This document shows positions 1 through 8,001 of a stretch of 57,143 nt of DNA, piece by piece (positions within the stretch are counted from its first letter, which is position 1; the number at the start of each line of letters is the position of its first letter). The notes under the pieces are model-generated. The model searched no databases. It saw nothing but the letters and a program-made list of their open reading frames with translations, and had not been told where the DNA came from. A program made the position numbers and the translations under genes. This DNA comes from Streptomyces aureocirculatus (GTDB taxonomy: Bacteria; Actinomycetota; Actinomycetes; Streptomycetales; Streptomycetaceae), in the NCBI RefSeq assembly GCF_000720475.1, contig NZ_JOAP01000046.1, positions 1 to 57,143 on the forward strand. Reading direction: 5' to 3'.

Positions 1-690
1 AGGTTCGCTCGATGACCCACCTGCGACGTCCCAATCGTTCGCTGGATTCGATGCCCTTGCGTGCGATATGGACGCCGATGTGTTTGCCCCAGAGCCATCG
101 TCGCAGGTGAGGGGTATCGTAAGCCTTGTCCGCATGGAGGCGCTGGGGTTTGAAATCACGGCCGCGATGCGGGTCGTGTCGCGTTTGGAGTCCCGCCATC
201 ACCGGCTTCAGTCCCTCGCTGTCATGGACGTTCGCCGCGGAGATCCCGACGACCAGGGGCAGTCCGTTCGCGTCCGACAGGATGTGCATCTTGGTACCCG
301 GCTTGCGCCGGTCCATGTGGCTCGGACCTGTGTGTTCGCCCCCTTTTTAGCGCGGACGTGGGCGGTGTCGAGCACAACGCGGGTGACGTCGATGAGGCCT
401 GCGCCATCGAGTTGGTGGAGCACGGCCTCGTGCAGCCGGCCCCAGACATCGGCTCTGGACCAGATCAGGAACCGCCGATGAGCAGTCGACTTCGAGATCC
501 CAAAGCAGGGCGGCAGCTGCCGCCAGGCACATCCGCTGACCAGCACATAGGCGATCGCGGCGAACAGCGTCTTATCAGGGGTACTCGCTGTTCCGCCGCC
601 ATTGCGGTCGCACTCTCGACGGCGGAAGCAACGGCTTCGCGATCTCCCACAACCGGCCAGAGGCAGAGCTCCAAATGAAGCCGGCTGATC
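1..690 (-). pseudogene. IS5-family DDE transposase, partial and frameshifted
   Basis: Three minus-strand frames join into one transposase. The N-terminal motif LWEIAKPLLPPSRVRPQ lies in one frame near 610-665. The middle, with AWRQLPPCFGISKSTAHRRF and the first catalytic Asp in VVLDTAHVRAKKG, is in a second frame (about 350-600). The C-terminal half, with HADKAYD (second Asp) and WVIERT (catalytic Glu), is in a third frame, offset by -1 from the middle. The -1 change coincides with an A5G5 slippery run and is probably programmed. The N-terminal change near 600 has no such signal and probably inactivates this copy. The end of the gene lies outside the window. Confidence 0.75.
339..348 (-). promoter_or_regulatory. 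Probable -1 ribosomal frameshift site (A5G5)
   Basis: On the minus strand the run AAAAAGGGGG sits exactly where the transposase reading switches by -1 from the N-terminal to the C-terminal frame. Two-frame IS5/IS427 transposases are known to use such runs. The IS at 55.5-56.8 kb has an A5G4 run at the equivalent place. Confidence 0.55.
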
Positions 691-741
691 CGAACGCGGA
701 GCGTAGAAACTGGACAGTAGCCTCCGAGGGCCTCTGATCAC

Positions 742-960
742 TTGCAGATCTCACGTCAACATGCTGGCAGAAGAATTGATGGACTTCCTCTGCTCCGGAC
801 CGGCAGCACGGCCCGAGGGGGGCCATGCCGAGGTCAGGGCGGGAAGCGGCGAGCAGGACGGGCGCCTGGCCCGCCGCAGGTGGGAACGCCGGGACGGAGG
901 GCGGACGACGGCGGCCGCGAAGGCGCAGGGGCCAACGCATCCGAGACGAGAAGGACGGGG
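742..960. other. No convincing gene
   Basis: About 220 bases between the IS remnant and the first small gene of the minus-strand train. Open frames exist on both strands but none has a ribosome binding site or recognisable protein features. I see no repeat or terminator. Confidence 0.4.
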
Positions 961-1314
961 CTATGCAGTTGCGCGCAACCGCTCGTCCCAGCAGCAGGTA
1001 TCCCCCACATAGCCATTGTCGTGCAGGTGCGCCGTGGCCAGAAGGATCTTTCCCCGGCAGAACTTGCACGTCTCCAGCTCGACCTCTTCGCCGTAATCTT
1101 CGAGTGCCATTGCAATCTGGGCGTCGGTGGGATGCCTGTCGAACGACTCTTCGGTCAGGACCTTGTCATCACGGCGGCGCACCAAATCGTAGGAACGGCC
1201 ATCGGTGCCGTTCCAGACTAATTCCCGAACTAGGTACTGCTCTCCTTCTACCTGGAACGGGTCGTGGTCGATTTCACGGACGACGACGGATCCGGGCCTT
1301 GAGGCGTTTCCCAT
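961..1314 (-). CDS. Small zinc-ribbon-like hypothetical protein
   Basis: A 117-residue acidic protein. It has CKFCRGK near residue 86 and a later CCW, consistent with a small zinc-binding fold, but the family is not recognised. The ATG at 1314 is preferred over a TTG at 1326 because a GGAAG purine run lies upstream, though the spacing is long. It is the last intact gene of the minus-strand train (1-11.6 kb) and is separated from the next upstream gene by about 45 bases. Cys-rich proteins of this size are typical of actinophage and plasmid accessory regions. Confidence 0.6.
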   Translation of the reverse strand: MGNASRPGSVVVREIDHDPFQVEGEQYLVRELVWNGTDGRSYDLVRRRDDKVLTEESFDRHPTDAQIAMALEDYGEEVELETCKFCRGKILLATAHLHDNGYVGDTCCWDERLRATA

Positions 1315-1359
1315 AGTAGTTACCAACTTCCGTTCTGGTTTCGATTCTGAAGTGCGTGT

Positions 1360-1653
1360 CTATCTCGCGCGGAGAGGCGCTTTGGAGCACATGGTCGACG
1401 GCCTCGACATCGTGGTCACCGAGGGCCCGAAAGTCCTGGCCCGTGCTGCGGCAGCGTGCGTGATGATCCTCATTACGGACTGCCACTCTTCTGCGCTGCC
1501 TTCTGCCTGGTGCGCCTGCTGTAGTCGTCCGATCAGGCGGTAGGAGCTCACGAGACCCTGGGCCAAGGCGCTCGGTGCTGGAAGCGGCATGTGGTGGAGG
1601 CTGCCCCACGGCGTGGTGAGCAGCGCGGTCGAGCTGACAACGGCGATTTTCAT
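1360..1653 (-). CDS. Hypothetical protein, frame uncertain
   Basis: A 97-residue frame from ATG 1653, four bases after the stop of the preceding broken gene (1657-1659). The N-terminal part (MKIAVVSSTALL onwards) has good GC bias in this frame. The C-terminal third is ambiguous: a neighbouring frame reads a more protein-like stretch with the segment SPREIDTHFRIETRTEVGN, so this gene may also carry a frameshift near 1430-1450 and end near 1274. No known family. Confidence 0.4.
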   Translation of the reverse strand: MKIAVVSSTALLTTPWGSLHHMPLPAPSALAQGLVSSYRLIGRLQQAHQAEGSAEEWQSVMRIITHAAAARARTFGPSVTTMSRPSTMCSKAPLRAR

Positions 1654-1656
1654 TGG

Positions 1657-1828
1657 TCAGGGGTTCCTCTTGAAGATGAAGACGCGCCCGTTCTCCTGGA
1701 CGAAGGCCTCGTCTTCCCTGAGCACGTACTCAGTTGAAGCGGGTAAGGCACGCGTACGACTTCTCGGCCTCGACCCGAACGCTGTGAGCGAGCTGCCTGT
1801 CGGACTGTACGTCCGTCAGCCTCCTCAT
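1657..1828 (-). pseudogene. Small hypothetical gene with one frameshift
   Basis: From ATG 1828 the frame reads MRRLTDVQSDRQLAHSVRVE and continues to KSYACLTRFN, then hits TGA near 1731. Shifting one frame there gives EYVLREDEAFVQENGRVF followed by IFKRNP and a stop at 1657-1659, with the same strong GC bias. The start overlaps the stop of the upstream broken gene by an ATGA junction and the stop lies four bases before the next ATG, so the intact gene (about 56 residues) fits the operon. Function unknown. Confidence 0.5.
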
Positions 1829-2036
1829 GCCGTCGGCTGCGGCCACGCCGACTTCTCTCGGACTTCCTCAGGCGTTGTGAACCGCTGCTCGTCGGCGTCA
1901 GCGTCCCAGCGGGAGCACCGGACGGCGTCCCCCCACATCCGGATGCGGACCCACACCTTCTCGATGTCCGAGCGGTGATCTTCTCAATGCCGACGATCCG
2001 CAGCATCTTCGCCAGGTGCTCCTGCACGTTGCTCAC
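1825..2036 (-). pseudogene. Small hypothetical gene with one frameshift
   Basis: GTG 2036 overlaps the stop of the upstream gene (GTGA). The frame begins with SNVQEHLAKMLRIVGIEK, after which the coding signal moves to another frame reading DIEKVWVRIRMWGDAVRCS and ending PQPTA at 1825-1827. The switch lies near 1975-1985. The joined product would be about 70 residues of unknown function. It shows the same single-base disruption as its neighbour. Confidence 0.5.
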
Positions 2037-2485
2037 CGGTGCCCCTCCTGCTCGATGATCGCGGCCAGCGTCAGCTCGGCCCACTGCTTGTTGACGTTCT
2101 CCACTCCGAGCTTGGAGTTCGGGTAGCCCTCGCGCGGGTTCGGCACGTTCTCGCGGATCGTCATGCTGCCGATACGCGAGCCGTCGCAGAGGCTGAACCG
2201 GTGGCCGTCGAACTCGGCGTACTCGCACGCCTCGGTCGACTCGCAGTTGCAGACGCTCGTGATGCTGTCGGCGAAGATGTTGTTGCCCTTGAGGCTCTCT
2301 CCGAAGTACTTCACGGCCAGGGAGCGACGGACCTCACCGAAAACGTCCAGTGACATGTTGTGCTCGTCAGCGTACTTCTCTAGCAGGACCACGTCCGTCT
2401 TGCGCTCCGCGGTCTCGTCCTGCCCCAGGCCGCCACGCGGGTCCCGGTAGTACCAGACCACTTCAACCGTTCGAGCCAGGCTCAC
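2033..2485 (-). CDS. Hypothetical protein with Cys cluster
   Basis: A 150-residue protein with a Cys-rich centre (CNCESTEAC, then a later LCDG), suggesting a metal-binding loop, and an acidic helical C-terminus. The GTG at 2485 is chosen because it overlaps the stop of the preceding small gene (GTGA), a coupling pattern repeated along this train. Upstream in-frame sequence is open much further but is Arg/Ser/Pro-rich shadow sequence. No recognised family; phage-type accessory protein is the best description. Confidence 0.6.
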   Translation of the reverse strand: MSLARTVEVVWYYRDPRGGLGQDETAERKTDVVLLEKYADEHNMSLDVFGEVRRSLAVKYFGESLKGNNIFADSITSVCNCESTEACEYAEFDGHRFSLCDGSRIGSMTIRENVPNPREGYPNSKLGVENVNKQWAELTLAAIIEQEGHR

Positions 2486-2591
2486 TTCTCCGCTTCCTTC
2501 CAGTAGACACGGAACTTCGGCTCCGGCGTGCTCAGTCCTTCTGGCCGGACGGCTCCGGCTTGTTGTATCGGTAGACGAAATAGGCGGCCAT
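2482..2591 (-). pseudogene. Tiny gene remnant with frameshift
   Basis: ATG 2591 opens MAAYFVYRYNKPEPSGQKD and then a stop. In the next frame the sequence continues as TPEPKFRVYWKEAEK and ends at 2482-2484, overlapping the GTG of the next gene. Together they would make a basic protein of about 36 residues rich in Tyr. No clear ribosome binding site. Listed because both halves have coding-type GC bias and the end is coupled to the neighbour. Confidence 0.35.
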
Positions 2592-2786
2592 CTAGCGGCT
2601 CGCGAATCCGGGGATTCCGCCGCCGTTGCAAAGGGTGGGAAGGTACTCGGCGACTCAGTTCGAGCCGCTGATGTGCTCCCACACAAAGCCGTAGGAGACC
2701 AGCGGATCGGTCCGGTGCTGGGCCTCGTAGCCGCTGACAGACGTGATCGTGCGGCGCACGAACCTGAAGGGCAGACTGCGGCTCGG

Positions 2787-3632
2787 TCATGTGCTCGGGT
2801 ACTGCCGCATCGAGAACTGGACGGTGGAGAGGTTGCCCCACTTGTCGATGATCGCGGCCAACAGGTCGTCGAATTCGATGCCCTCCGCCACGTCGAGGGT
2901 GCCCCTGTCGAATCCGTTGGCCTCGTACAACGCGACGGTCGTAGCGCCCCGGTGCCAGATCGCGAAGTCGGGGCTGCTGTACTTGTTCGCCCGCTGCGGG
3001 TCAGCGAAGTGACAGGAGATTTGCCGGTAGTTCCCGCGGTACTCCAGGTCGACGAACATGGGAATCCAGCAGTCGTGCTTGCGGAATTCGGCGAGGCGTG
3101 CCACGCGCTTGCAGTCGACGCACCTGAACAAATACGCGCCGCTGCGCAGGTTCTTGTACGAGCGGCCAGTGTTCGAGAGCCGGTGGCCGGACTCGTGCAC
3201 GTAGCGGACACGGACCGGGATGTCGGCCTCCACGTCCACCTTGACGAGCTGGCGGTACAGGGCGAGCAGCATGATCAGTCCGTCGCGGCCGAAGAGATGC
3301 TCGGCGTAGGGCCAGTACTTGTCCCGGTCCCCCGGTGCCTTCTTCACCTGCGCGTCGGCGTCGTCGAAGACGGTGGTCCACAGCTTCCACGTCAGCAGCT
3401 CTTCGCCGACCAGCGGGTAGTACGGGTAGTCGTCCGGCCGCAGGATGCCCGCCGCCAGGTCGTCGGTGACGAAGATGTTCAGCTTGGCGCCGCGTGCTCC
3501 GCCGCCGGCGTACATCTGGATCTCGAACTTCTGCAACACGGTGTGGTCGTCGCTCTGCCGTTCCGACCCGGCGTACTGCCAGGTGAACACGCATCTGTGG
3601 GCGCGACAAAGTTCATCGAGGAGATCGATCAC
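2787..3632 (-). CDS. Hypothetical protein, probably interrupted by an in-frame TGA
   Basis: A 281-residue soluble protein beginning MIDLLDELCRAHRCVFTW, with a central CVDCKR element and several Trp/Tyr-rich segments; no known domain. After the TGA at 2787-2789 the same frame keeps very strong GC bias, reading through RRTITSVSGYEAQHR and FVWEHISGSN to a second TGA at 2655-2657. The intact protein may therefore have been about 325 residues and the first stop a nonsense change. An ATGA at the stop could instead start another frame, but that frame has poor codon bias. The start overlaps the end of the small upstream frame by 20 bases. Confidence 0.6.
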   Translation of the reverse strand: MIDLLDELCRAHRCVFTWQYAGSERQSDDHTVLQKFEIQMYAGGGARGAKLNIFVTDDLAAGILRPDDYPYYPLVGEELLTWKLWTTVFDDADAQVKKAPGDRDKYWPYAEHLFGRDGLIMLLALYRQLVKVDVEADIPVRVRYVHESGHRLSNTGRSYKNLRSGAYLFRCVDCKRVARLAEFRKHDCWIPMFVDLEYRGNYRQISCHFADPQRANKYSSPDFAIWHRGATTVALYEANGFDRGTLDVAEGIEFDDLLAAIIDKWGNLSTVQFSMRQYPST

Positions 3633-3798
3633 GGGTTGGCCCTTCGGTCGGGTGCGGGTTGCGGTGCCACGTACGGCCCCAGTTCTCGCCGTCGTTGTAG
3701 GTGCCGTCGTACGACAGGGAGAAGTGGTCGCCGGCCAGGGTCAGCCTCACGGGGCCGGCCGCCTCGATGACGGCCTGGTACGCCTGGTGTAGCTCCAA
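3613..3798 (-). CDS. Small hypothetical protein, or frameshifted tail of the upstream gene
   Basis: A 61-residue frame from TTG 3798, reading ELHQAYQAVIEAAGP and then TLAGDHFSLSYDGTYNDGEN. It has good codon bias but no ribosome binding site. Upstream of the TTG the frame reads DPKQCKPS, which would continue naturally from the gene at 3747-4334 if one base were missing near 3810. It may therefore be the real C-terminus of that gene and not an independent protein. Function unknown. Confidence 0.45.
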   Translation of the reverse strand: MELHQAYQAVIEAAGPVRLTLAGDHFSLSYDGTYNDGENWGRTWHRNPHPTEGPTRDRSPR

Positions 3799-4334
3799 GC
3801 TGGGCTTGCACTGCTTCGGGTCGCGAACATCTCACGTACCGATAGCGCGCCTCGCATGAGCTTCAGCAGGTCATACTTCGCCTCCACGGCGGGCAGCATG
3901 TAGGAGCCGCTCCGGATGCCGCCCTCCCCCAGGAGGCCGGGGCGCACCCTTAGCGCTGGCATGTCCGCCACGTCGTCCAGCGGCACGCGCCTGGCCCAGT
4001 ACCGGTCGATCACCTCACCGGCGCGCTGGTCGAAGATGCAGTTCCAGCAGTCCCCGGCCAGCTTCGCCAGTCGGATGTACTCGTTCAGCGCGTCGTGGGC
4101 CCGGTACACCTCGTGCTCCCTGGGCAGGTCGTAGCAGGTCGCATACCGCCACTCGCCGCTTTCACCGAACCCGTCGTGCATGCTCTTGCCGACGAACATG
4201 CGGCCCGCGATCCATTCGCCGTCTCGCTCGCCGAGGAACACGCCGTCGAACTCGCCGCGCCACTCCGAGCGCCGGGGCCTGGACGATCGTCCCCCCTGAA
4301 CTGTCGCTCTCGGGGTGCGCTTTTCCTTCGTCAT
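3747..4334 (-). CDS. Hypothetical protein
   Basis: A 195-residue protein from ATG 4334, with an AGGGAGG ribosome binding site seven bases upstream and ATGA overlap with the previous gene. After a basic N-terminus it has a domain with FDGVFLGERDGEWIAGRMFV and a helical region containing CWNCIFDQRAGEVIDRYW, which hints at a CxxC metal site. Codon bias weakens in the last 25 residues (SSASPAWSYTRR onward), where the neighbouring frame looks more coding, so the annotated end may be wrong. No known family. Confidence 0.6.
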   Translation of the reverse strand: MTKEKRTPRATVQGGRSSRPRRSEWRGEFDGVFLGERDGEWIAGRMFVGKSMHDGFGESGEWRYATCYDLPREHEVYRAHDALNEYIRLAKLAGDCWNCIFDQRAGEVIDRYWARRVPLDDVADMPALRVRPGLLGEGGIRSGSYMLPAVEAKYDLLKLMRGALSVREMFATRSSASPAWSYTRRTRPSSRRPAP

Positions 4335-5005
4335 GTCGTGACCTCCCTGACCTTCTTCATTTCCTCGACCCACGCCAGGAGGCGGACGGCCGTCGTGGTG
4401 GTGGGCTGACAGAGAATGAATCCGGTGTTGGCACCGATGTCGCCGTAGTCCTGGTCGACCTGGTCGTAACTGACCACGAGCAGGTTTTCTCCGCCGAAGG
4501 TGACCAAGTCGCCGGCCCCGATCCCGAAATACGGGGTCCAGTGATCGGCGGCGCAGTACGCCAGCCACTTCTCTTCGATTTCGGCGGGCCGCTGGTAGAC
4601 ACCCTCGAAGCCGGGGCCGGCCAGCCGGTTCGGGCACTCCGTGATGACCTCGCCGACGCTGTCGATGACGTACATCTGGAGCAGACCCGCGCGCATTTCT
4701 GCAGCGTCCTTGACGTCCCACCAGTCGCTATCCCGGGGGTACGCGCCGGGCTCGTCGTCGAACTGAATCCGGACCCTGATCCTCGGCGGCATGCTCTGCT
4801 CTGCGGCACCGTTGCGGGCCAGGTACGGGCGCCAGCGCTTGACCCGGTTGGTGCGCATGTAACTGTTGCCGCATTCCTCGCACACCTGGTCGTGCACCCG
4901 GCGCACGTTGTCCGCGAGCGGGGAGTCGTCGTTGTACTCCAGGAGGTGGGTCGCCCTGCTCTGGCAGCCGCCCGTCATGCACGTCTTACGCAGCGGCGTG
5001 TGCAC
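4331..5005 (-). CDS. Zinc-ribbon-containing hypothetical protein
   Basis: A 224-residue protein. The N-terminus holds paired cysteines (TCMTGGC near residues 9-14 and CEECGN near 42), spaced like a zinc ribbon, followed by a mixed alpha/beta region with FDDEPGAYPRDSDWWDV. GTG 5005 is preceded by a GGAGCAGCAGG purine stretch and overlaps the previous gene by 20 bases; the internal ATG at MTGG is an alternative. Its stop overlaps the next start (ATGA). Function unknown; the style matches actinophage zinc-finger proteins. Confidence 0.65.
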   Translation of the reverse strand: MHTPLRKTCMTGGCQSRATHLLEYNDDSPLADNVRRVHDQVCEECGNSYMRTNRVKRWRPYLARNGAAEQSMPPRIRVRIQFDDEPGAYPRDSDWWDVKDAAEMRAGLLQMYVIDSVGEVITECPNRLAGPGFEGVYQRPAEIEEKWLAYCAADHWTPYFGIGAGDLVTFGGENLLVVSYDQVDQDYGDIGANTGFILCQPTTTTAVRLLAWVEEMKKVREVTT

Positions 5006-5780
5006 CCTGCTGCTCCTTCCATGCGGCGTACATCTCGGCTGCCTTGGCCGGGACGAGCCAGGGGAAGGTGTCAGCGAACTCCCGGTACACGTCGGCGTCA
5101 GACTTTTCCCACACCTCTCGGTGGTCGGTGACCGGTCCCGTGATCAGCGTCGGGTTCACGCGTAGCTTCAAGATCGTCTGCTTGGCGTTGCGCTGGTACA
5201 TCAGTGCCTCGTCGGCGAGGCCGGCCCGCTTCTCCGGGGTGTTGCAGGCGTCGCAGAACCGCTTTTTCCGCCCGGACACCTTGTGGATCACCATCAACGT
5301 GGCGGGCGGCGGGTAGGGGCCGTGTCCGCCGATGCACTGGTAGACCCCGTAGTTGTGCTGCGGTCCACCCTCGTGGACCTGGGACCACTCGGTGACGATC
5401 TCGAAGTCCTCGATCTCCGCGACCAGCTCGGACAGCGGAACGACGTGACTGCGGGTGTGCTCCGGTTGGAGAAAAGCGGCGTACGGCTTGGCCACGTTAC
5501 GGCGGTAGAAACTCCCGTTGGGCTTGCGGAAGTTCTCGATCAGACCGTAGTGGTGCTCGGTGAAACCGTCCTCGACCTCCACCGTGATGCGCACCCAGTC
5601 ACCGACCATGAACCGGATGTGGTGCTTCTCGACGGCCGCCTTCCACACCTCGTCCGACCCGTTGCCGTTGACCCAGGCATCCCGAACGATGCCGTCGATG
5701 TTGTACCGCTCCGGGTCGCGACCCTCCCATTCGAGGTGTTCACGAGCCGACTCGCGCATTTCACGCATGCTCGCACCCAT
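4986..5780 (-). CDS. Hypothetical protein with CxxC motif
   Basis: A 264-residue protein. ATG 5780 has an AAAGGGAA purine run at proper spacing; the frame is open further upstream but crosses a tRNA-like sequence, so the longer start is rejected. Features are a helical N-terminus (MGASMREMRESAREHLEW), a beta-rich middle with WVRITVEVEDGFTEHHYG, and RFCDACNTPEKR in the C-terminal third, a probable half zinc site. No family recognised. It is the first gene of a coupled group running to 2.0 kb. Confidence 0.65.
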   Translation of the reverse strand: MGASMREMRESAREHLEWEGRDPERYNIDGIVRDAWVNGNGSDEVWKAAVEKHHIRFMVGDWVRITVEVEDGFTEHHYGLIENFRKPNGSFYRRNVAKPYAAFLQPEHTRSHVVPLSELVAEIEDFEIVTEWSQVHEGGPQHNYGVYQCIGGHGPYPPPATLMVIHKVSGRKKRFCDACNTPEKRAGLADEALMYQRNAKQTILKLRVNPTLITGPVTDHREVWEKSDADVYREFADTFPWLVPAKAAEMYAAWKEQQGAHAAA

Positions 5781-5817
5781 GGTTTCCCTTTCTGCTGCTG
5801 AGACAAATGTGTACAAG

Positions 5818-5890
5818 CGCCCGGTACGGGAATCGAACCCGCCGAATGCCGCATAGGTCAGGACGGCTATCGCTGCTCGTCGGCCGGGCG
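5818..5890 (-). tRNA. tRNA-like remnant or degenerate tRNA
   Basis: On the minus strand the two ends pair as a 7-bp acceptor stem (CGCCCGG with CCGGGCG). A 4-bp D-type stem (GACG/CGTC) follows, and near the 3' end is a canonical T arm, GCGGG-TTCGATT-CCCGT, containing the conserved GTTCGATTCC. The middle does not fold into a normal 5-bp/7-nt anticodon arm: the best pairing, GCCGT/GCGGC, leaves a 10-nt loop and conflicts with the D stem. No anticodon can be assigned. It lies in the gap between two genes, as phage tRNA genes and attachment sites often do. Confidence 0.3.
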
Positions 5891-5895
5891 GGCTT

Positions 5896-6360
5896 TTAGA
5901 TCTCCCAGTCTTCGAAAAGGTCGTCCACCACTCCGAGGATCTGAAGGTGCTTCGCAAGGTGGGACGCCTCCTCGGCCACGCGCTCCAACTCCTCGCGGAT
6001 TCCGCGCGGGTTGTCTCCCTCCCGCTTGAGCTGCTTCCACGCCTCGATCGCCGATCGCAGGGTCTCGGCCTTGCCCTTGAGGATGTTGCGATTCTTCTCG
6101 GAGATCACCCGGTCACCTGCGATGGCGAGAGCCGTCATGTGCGGGTGACCGGTCTGCGTGCCGGGCTTGGCGTGCCAGGCGTCCGGATGCTGGCCGCCCT
6201 CGCGGGCCCCCTGGTCGATCGCACCGAAGTGCTCCAGGAATCCGCTCTGGACCGGCGTCAGCTTCACGCCTCGGCCTTGAGTGCTGCGGAGCGCTGCCAG
6301 CACGCCGGTCAGAACGCCGTGCGATCCGTTGGCGTCGTACGGCTCGGAGACTGCGGGCAT
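5896..6360 (-). CDS. Hypothetical helical protein
   Basis: A 154-residue protein from ATG 6360. The second half is strongly helical and charged, with SEKNRNILKGKAETLRSAIE followed by LERVAEEASHLAKHLQILGV, suggesting a coiled-coil or helical bundle. The start overlaps the preceding gene by 52 bases. No recognised domain. It is the last gene before the tRNA-like sequence. Confidence 0.6.
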   Translation of the reverse strand: MPAVSEPYDANGSHGVLTGVLAALRSTQGRGVKLTPVQSGFLEHFGAIDQGAREGGQHPDAWHAKPGTQTGHPHMTALAIAGDRVISEKNRNILKGKAETLRSAIEAWKQLKREGDNPRGIREELERVAEEASHLAKHLQILGVVDDLFEDWEI

Positions 6361-7055
6361 GGGGGCTTGGCCTCACGGAACTTAATCTGCCCCTTGACCT
6401 GGACCTCGTGCCCGTGCGGCGCATCGGCCGACACGTGGGTGCCACATGTGGTGCAGATGAACGTGTGCTTCTCCCACGACTGGCCGCAGTAGAAGCAGGG
6501 GTCGTTGTCGTGCTGCGGCGTGGGCATCAGCACGATGCGCTGCGGGTTGCCCTCGGCGTGCACGGCGGTGTAGTCATGCGGGAACGTCGCGGCGGCCCGG
6601 CGGACGTTATCCTCCGTGATGAACTCCGGGTGCGACAGGCCCCACTCGCGTAACTTCTTGGCGATCTCTCGGGCCAAGGCCTGCGGCAGCTCGTAGTCGT
6701 CGCGGACCCAGCGGGTCAGACCGGCCTCGGTCGGCGACTTCTCCCCGAGCTTCAGCCACTTGTTGCAGTTGGTGCCGGAGCACCGCTCATCGGAAATGGC
6801 GTGGCACACGCCGGGCTCGGCATCCGGTAGCTCGGTCAGTTCGGTCTCGCACTGCTGGTCCGTTACCGGCTGGGGGAAGTCGCCGGAGTCGTAGGAGTGC
6901 TCGTCGTCGACGTCGATACCGAGTTTCTCGGCCGCCTTACGAATCGCTTCCTCATGCGGCTTGCCGCGCTGCACCGTGATGCCGCTTGCCCGCATCACCT
7001 TGATCGTGCAGCTCGGGCACAGGTTCTCTGCCGCGTAGCTGTAGCCAACGATCAC
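6309..7055 (-). CDS. Multi-zinc-ribbon hypothetical protein
   Basis: A 248-residue protein. GTG 7055 is chosen because an AGGAGG sits seven bases upstream. It contains repeated Cys pairs: CPSC near residue 13, CHAISDERC and CSGTNC in the middle, CFYCGQSW near residue 190 and CTTCGT near 205. This is consistent with two or more structural zinc ribbons. Between them is a helical segment (ELPQALAREIAKKLREWGL). Nucleic-acid binding is plausible for such a fold but nothing here proves it. It overlaps the next gene by 52 bases. Confidence 0.65.
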   Translation of the reverse strand: MIVGYSYAAENLCPSCTIKVMRASGITVQRGKPHEEAIRKAAEKLGIDVDDEHSYDSGDFPQPVTDQQCETELTELPDAEPGVCHAISDERCSGTNCNKWLKLGEKSPTEAGLTRWVRDDYELPQALAREIAKKLREWGLSHPEFITEDNVRRAAATFPHDYTAVHAEGNPQRIVLMPTPQHDNDPCFYCGQSWEKHTFICTTCGTHVSADAPHGHEVQVKGQIKFREAKPPCPQSPSRTTPTDRTAF

Positions 7056-7057
7056 GT

Positions 7058-7645
7058 TCAGACCTCCTGGAAGTGGTATCGACCGGCGAACAGGTTGAAG
7101 TGGGTCGGCAGGTCGATCCACGTGTCGCGGTACGCCCGGGTGGTGTCCTCACGGATCTCGGTGTCAAGCGGCACGGCGACGGAGCGCGACCACCAGGTGG
7201 GCAGGCAGCGGCTGTTTTCGACGAACCGGACTTCGGCGCTGGGGGTGGGCTTGTCCCGGCCGTGCATCTCACAGGCCGCGTCGCGCATCTCCTTGAACCG
7301 CAGGGACTGGACGCCGTAGAGCTGCTTGCCGTCCACGTACACGTAGAAACGGCCGGTCGTATGGGTCATGGTGCGGGATGCGCCAATCTCGTAGACGTCG
7401 TGGGAGTACCACCCCTCGCTGTCCTTGTAGAAACTCATCCAACCGAGCGGATTCGGCATGGAGTACTCGTGTCCGGTCTCGACCGACAGGAGTTGCCCGA
7501 GCCCGTCATTCTCCAGAATGCGGACCGGCCTGAACTTCCCGGCGAGACCGAGGCTCATCATGCACTCGGACCATCCGAGCTTCACTACCACGGTGTCACC
7601 AGGCTTCACGTAGTTCTTTTCGGGCCTCTTGTGATGGGTGGGCAC
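7058..7645 (-). CDS. Hypothetical beta-rich protein
   Basis: A 195-residue protein from GTG 7645, with GAGGAGG five bases upstream, a strong site that decides the start over a longer Arg-rich extension. The body is beta-rich, with KPGDTVVVKLGWSECMMSLG and RFYVYVDGKQLYGVQSLRF. No known domain. The stop is two bases before the next GTG, so the two are likely translated together. Confidence 0.6.
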   Translation of the reverse strand: MPTHHKRPEKNYVKPGDTVVVKLGWSECMMSLGLAGKFRPVRILENDGLGQLLSVETGHEYSMPNPLGWMSFYKDSEGWYSHDVYEIGASRTMTHTTGRFYVYVDGKQLYGVQSLRFKEMRDAACEMHGRDKPTPSAEVRFVENSRCLPTWWSRSVAVPLDTEIREDTTRAYRDTWIDLPTHFNLFAGRYHFQEV

Positions 7646-7728
7646 GAGTCCTCCTCGGGACAGTAATTGCGTCTGACAGTCGACAGCCCGGGGCGCGGCG
7701 TTTCTGCTGCGTCCTGGATTGCCACTGC

Positions 7729-8001
7729 TCAGACGTCGGTTGACGTGCGGCCCACGTACGCGTGGACCACCATTCGACATCTCGCCTCGCCGTTACGCAT
7801 GTGTGCTTTCATATGGCGCACGCAATACCCGGCGGCCGGATCAGACTCCATGTCATCGCGACGCGGCTTGAGTTCTACGAACCGGTCGGCCGTGTCGACC
7901 CATTCGGCCGTTTGTTCCGCGGCGGGGAACACGTAGAACTGGAGCATGAAGAACCAGAGCCGGTCGATCGGCTCAGGCGTAGGCGCCGGCTGCCAGCTCA
8001 T
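7729..8001 (-). CDS. Small hypothetical protein
   Basis: A 90-residue protein from ATG 8001, overlapping the previous gene by 29 bases. It has a hydrophobic stretch IDRLWFFMLQFYVFPAAEQT and a Cys/His-containing tail (GYCVRHMKAHMRNGEARC), a possible incomplete zinc site. No family recognised. About 80 bases separate it from the next gene. Confidence 0.55.
   Translation of the reverse strand: MSWQPAPTPEPIDRLWFFMLQFYVFPAAEQTAEWVDTADRFVELKPRRDDMESDPAAGYCVRHMKAHMRNGEARCRMVVHAYVGRTSTDV

Larger units (their letters stand above)
1..740 (-). mobile_element. IS5-family (IS427-like) insertion sequence, truncated by window edge
   Basis: The minus strand encodes a DDE transposase of the two-frame IS5/IS427 type that runs off the window start, so only the 5' and central part is present. 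The right-hand boundary is set near 740 only because transposase-like sequence ends around 690; no terminal inverted repeat was found, so the limit is approximate. It is distinct in sequence from the second IS5-type element at the other end of the window. Confidence 0.7.

Noticed and set aside
5781..5957. N-terminal extension of the 4986-5780 gene
   Set aside because: It runs through the tRNA-like sequence and has no ribosome binding site, while ATG 5780 does.
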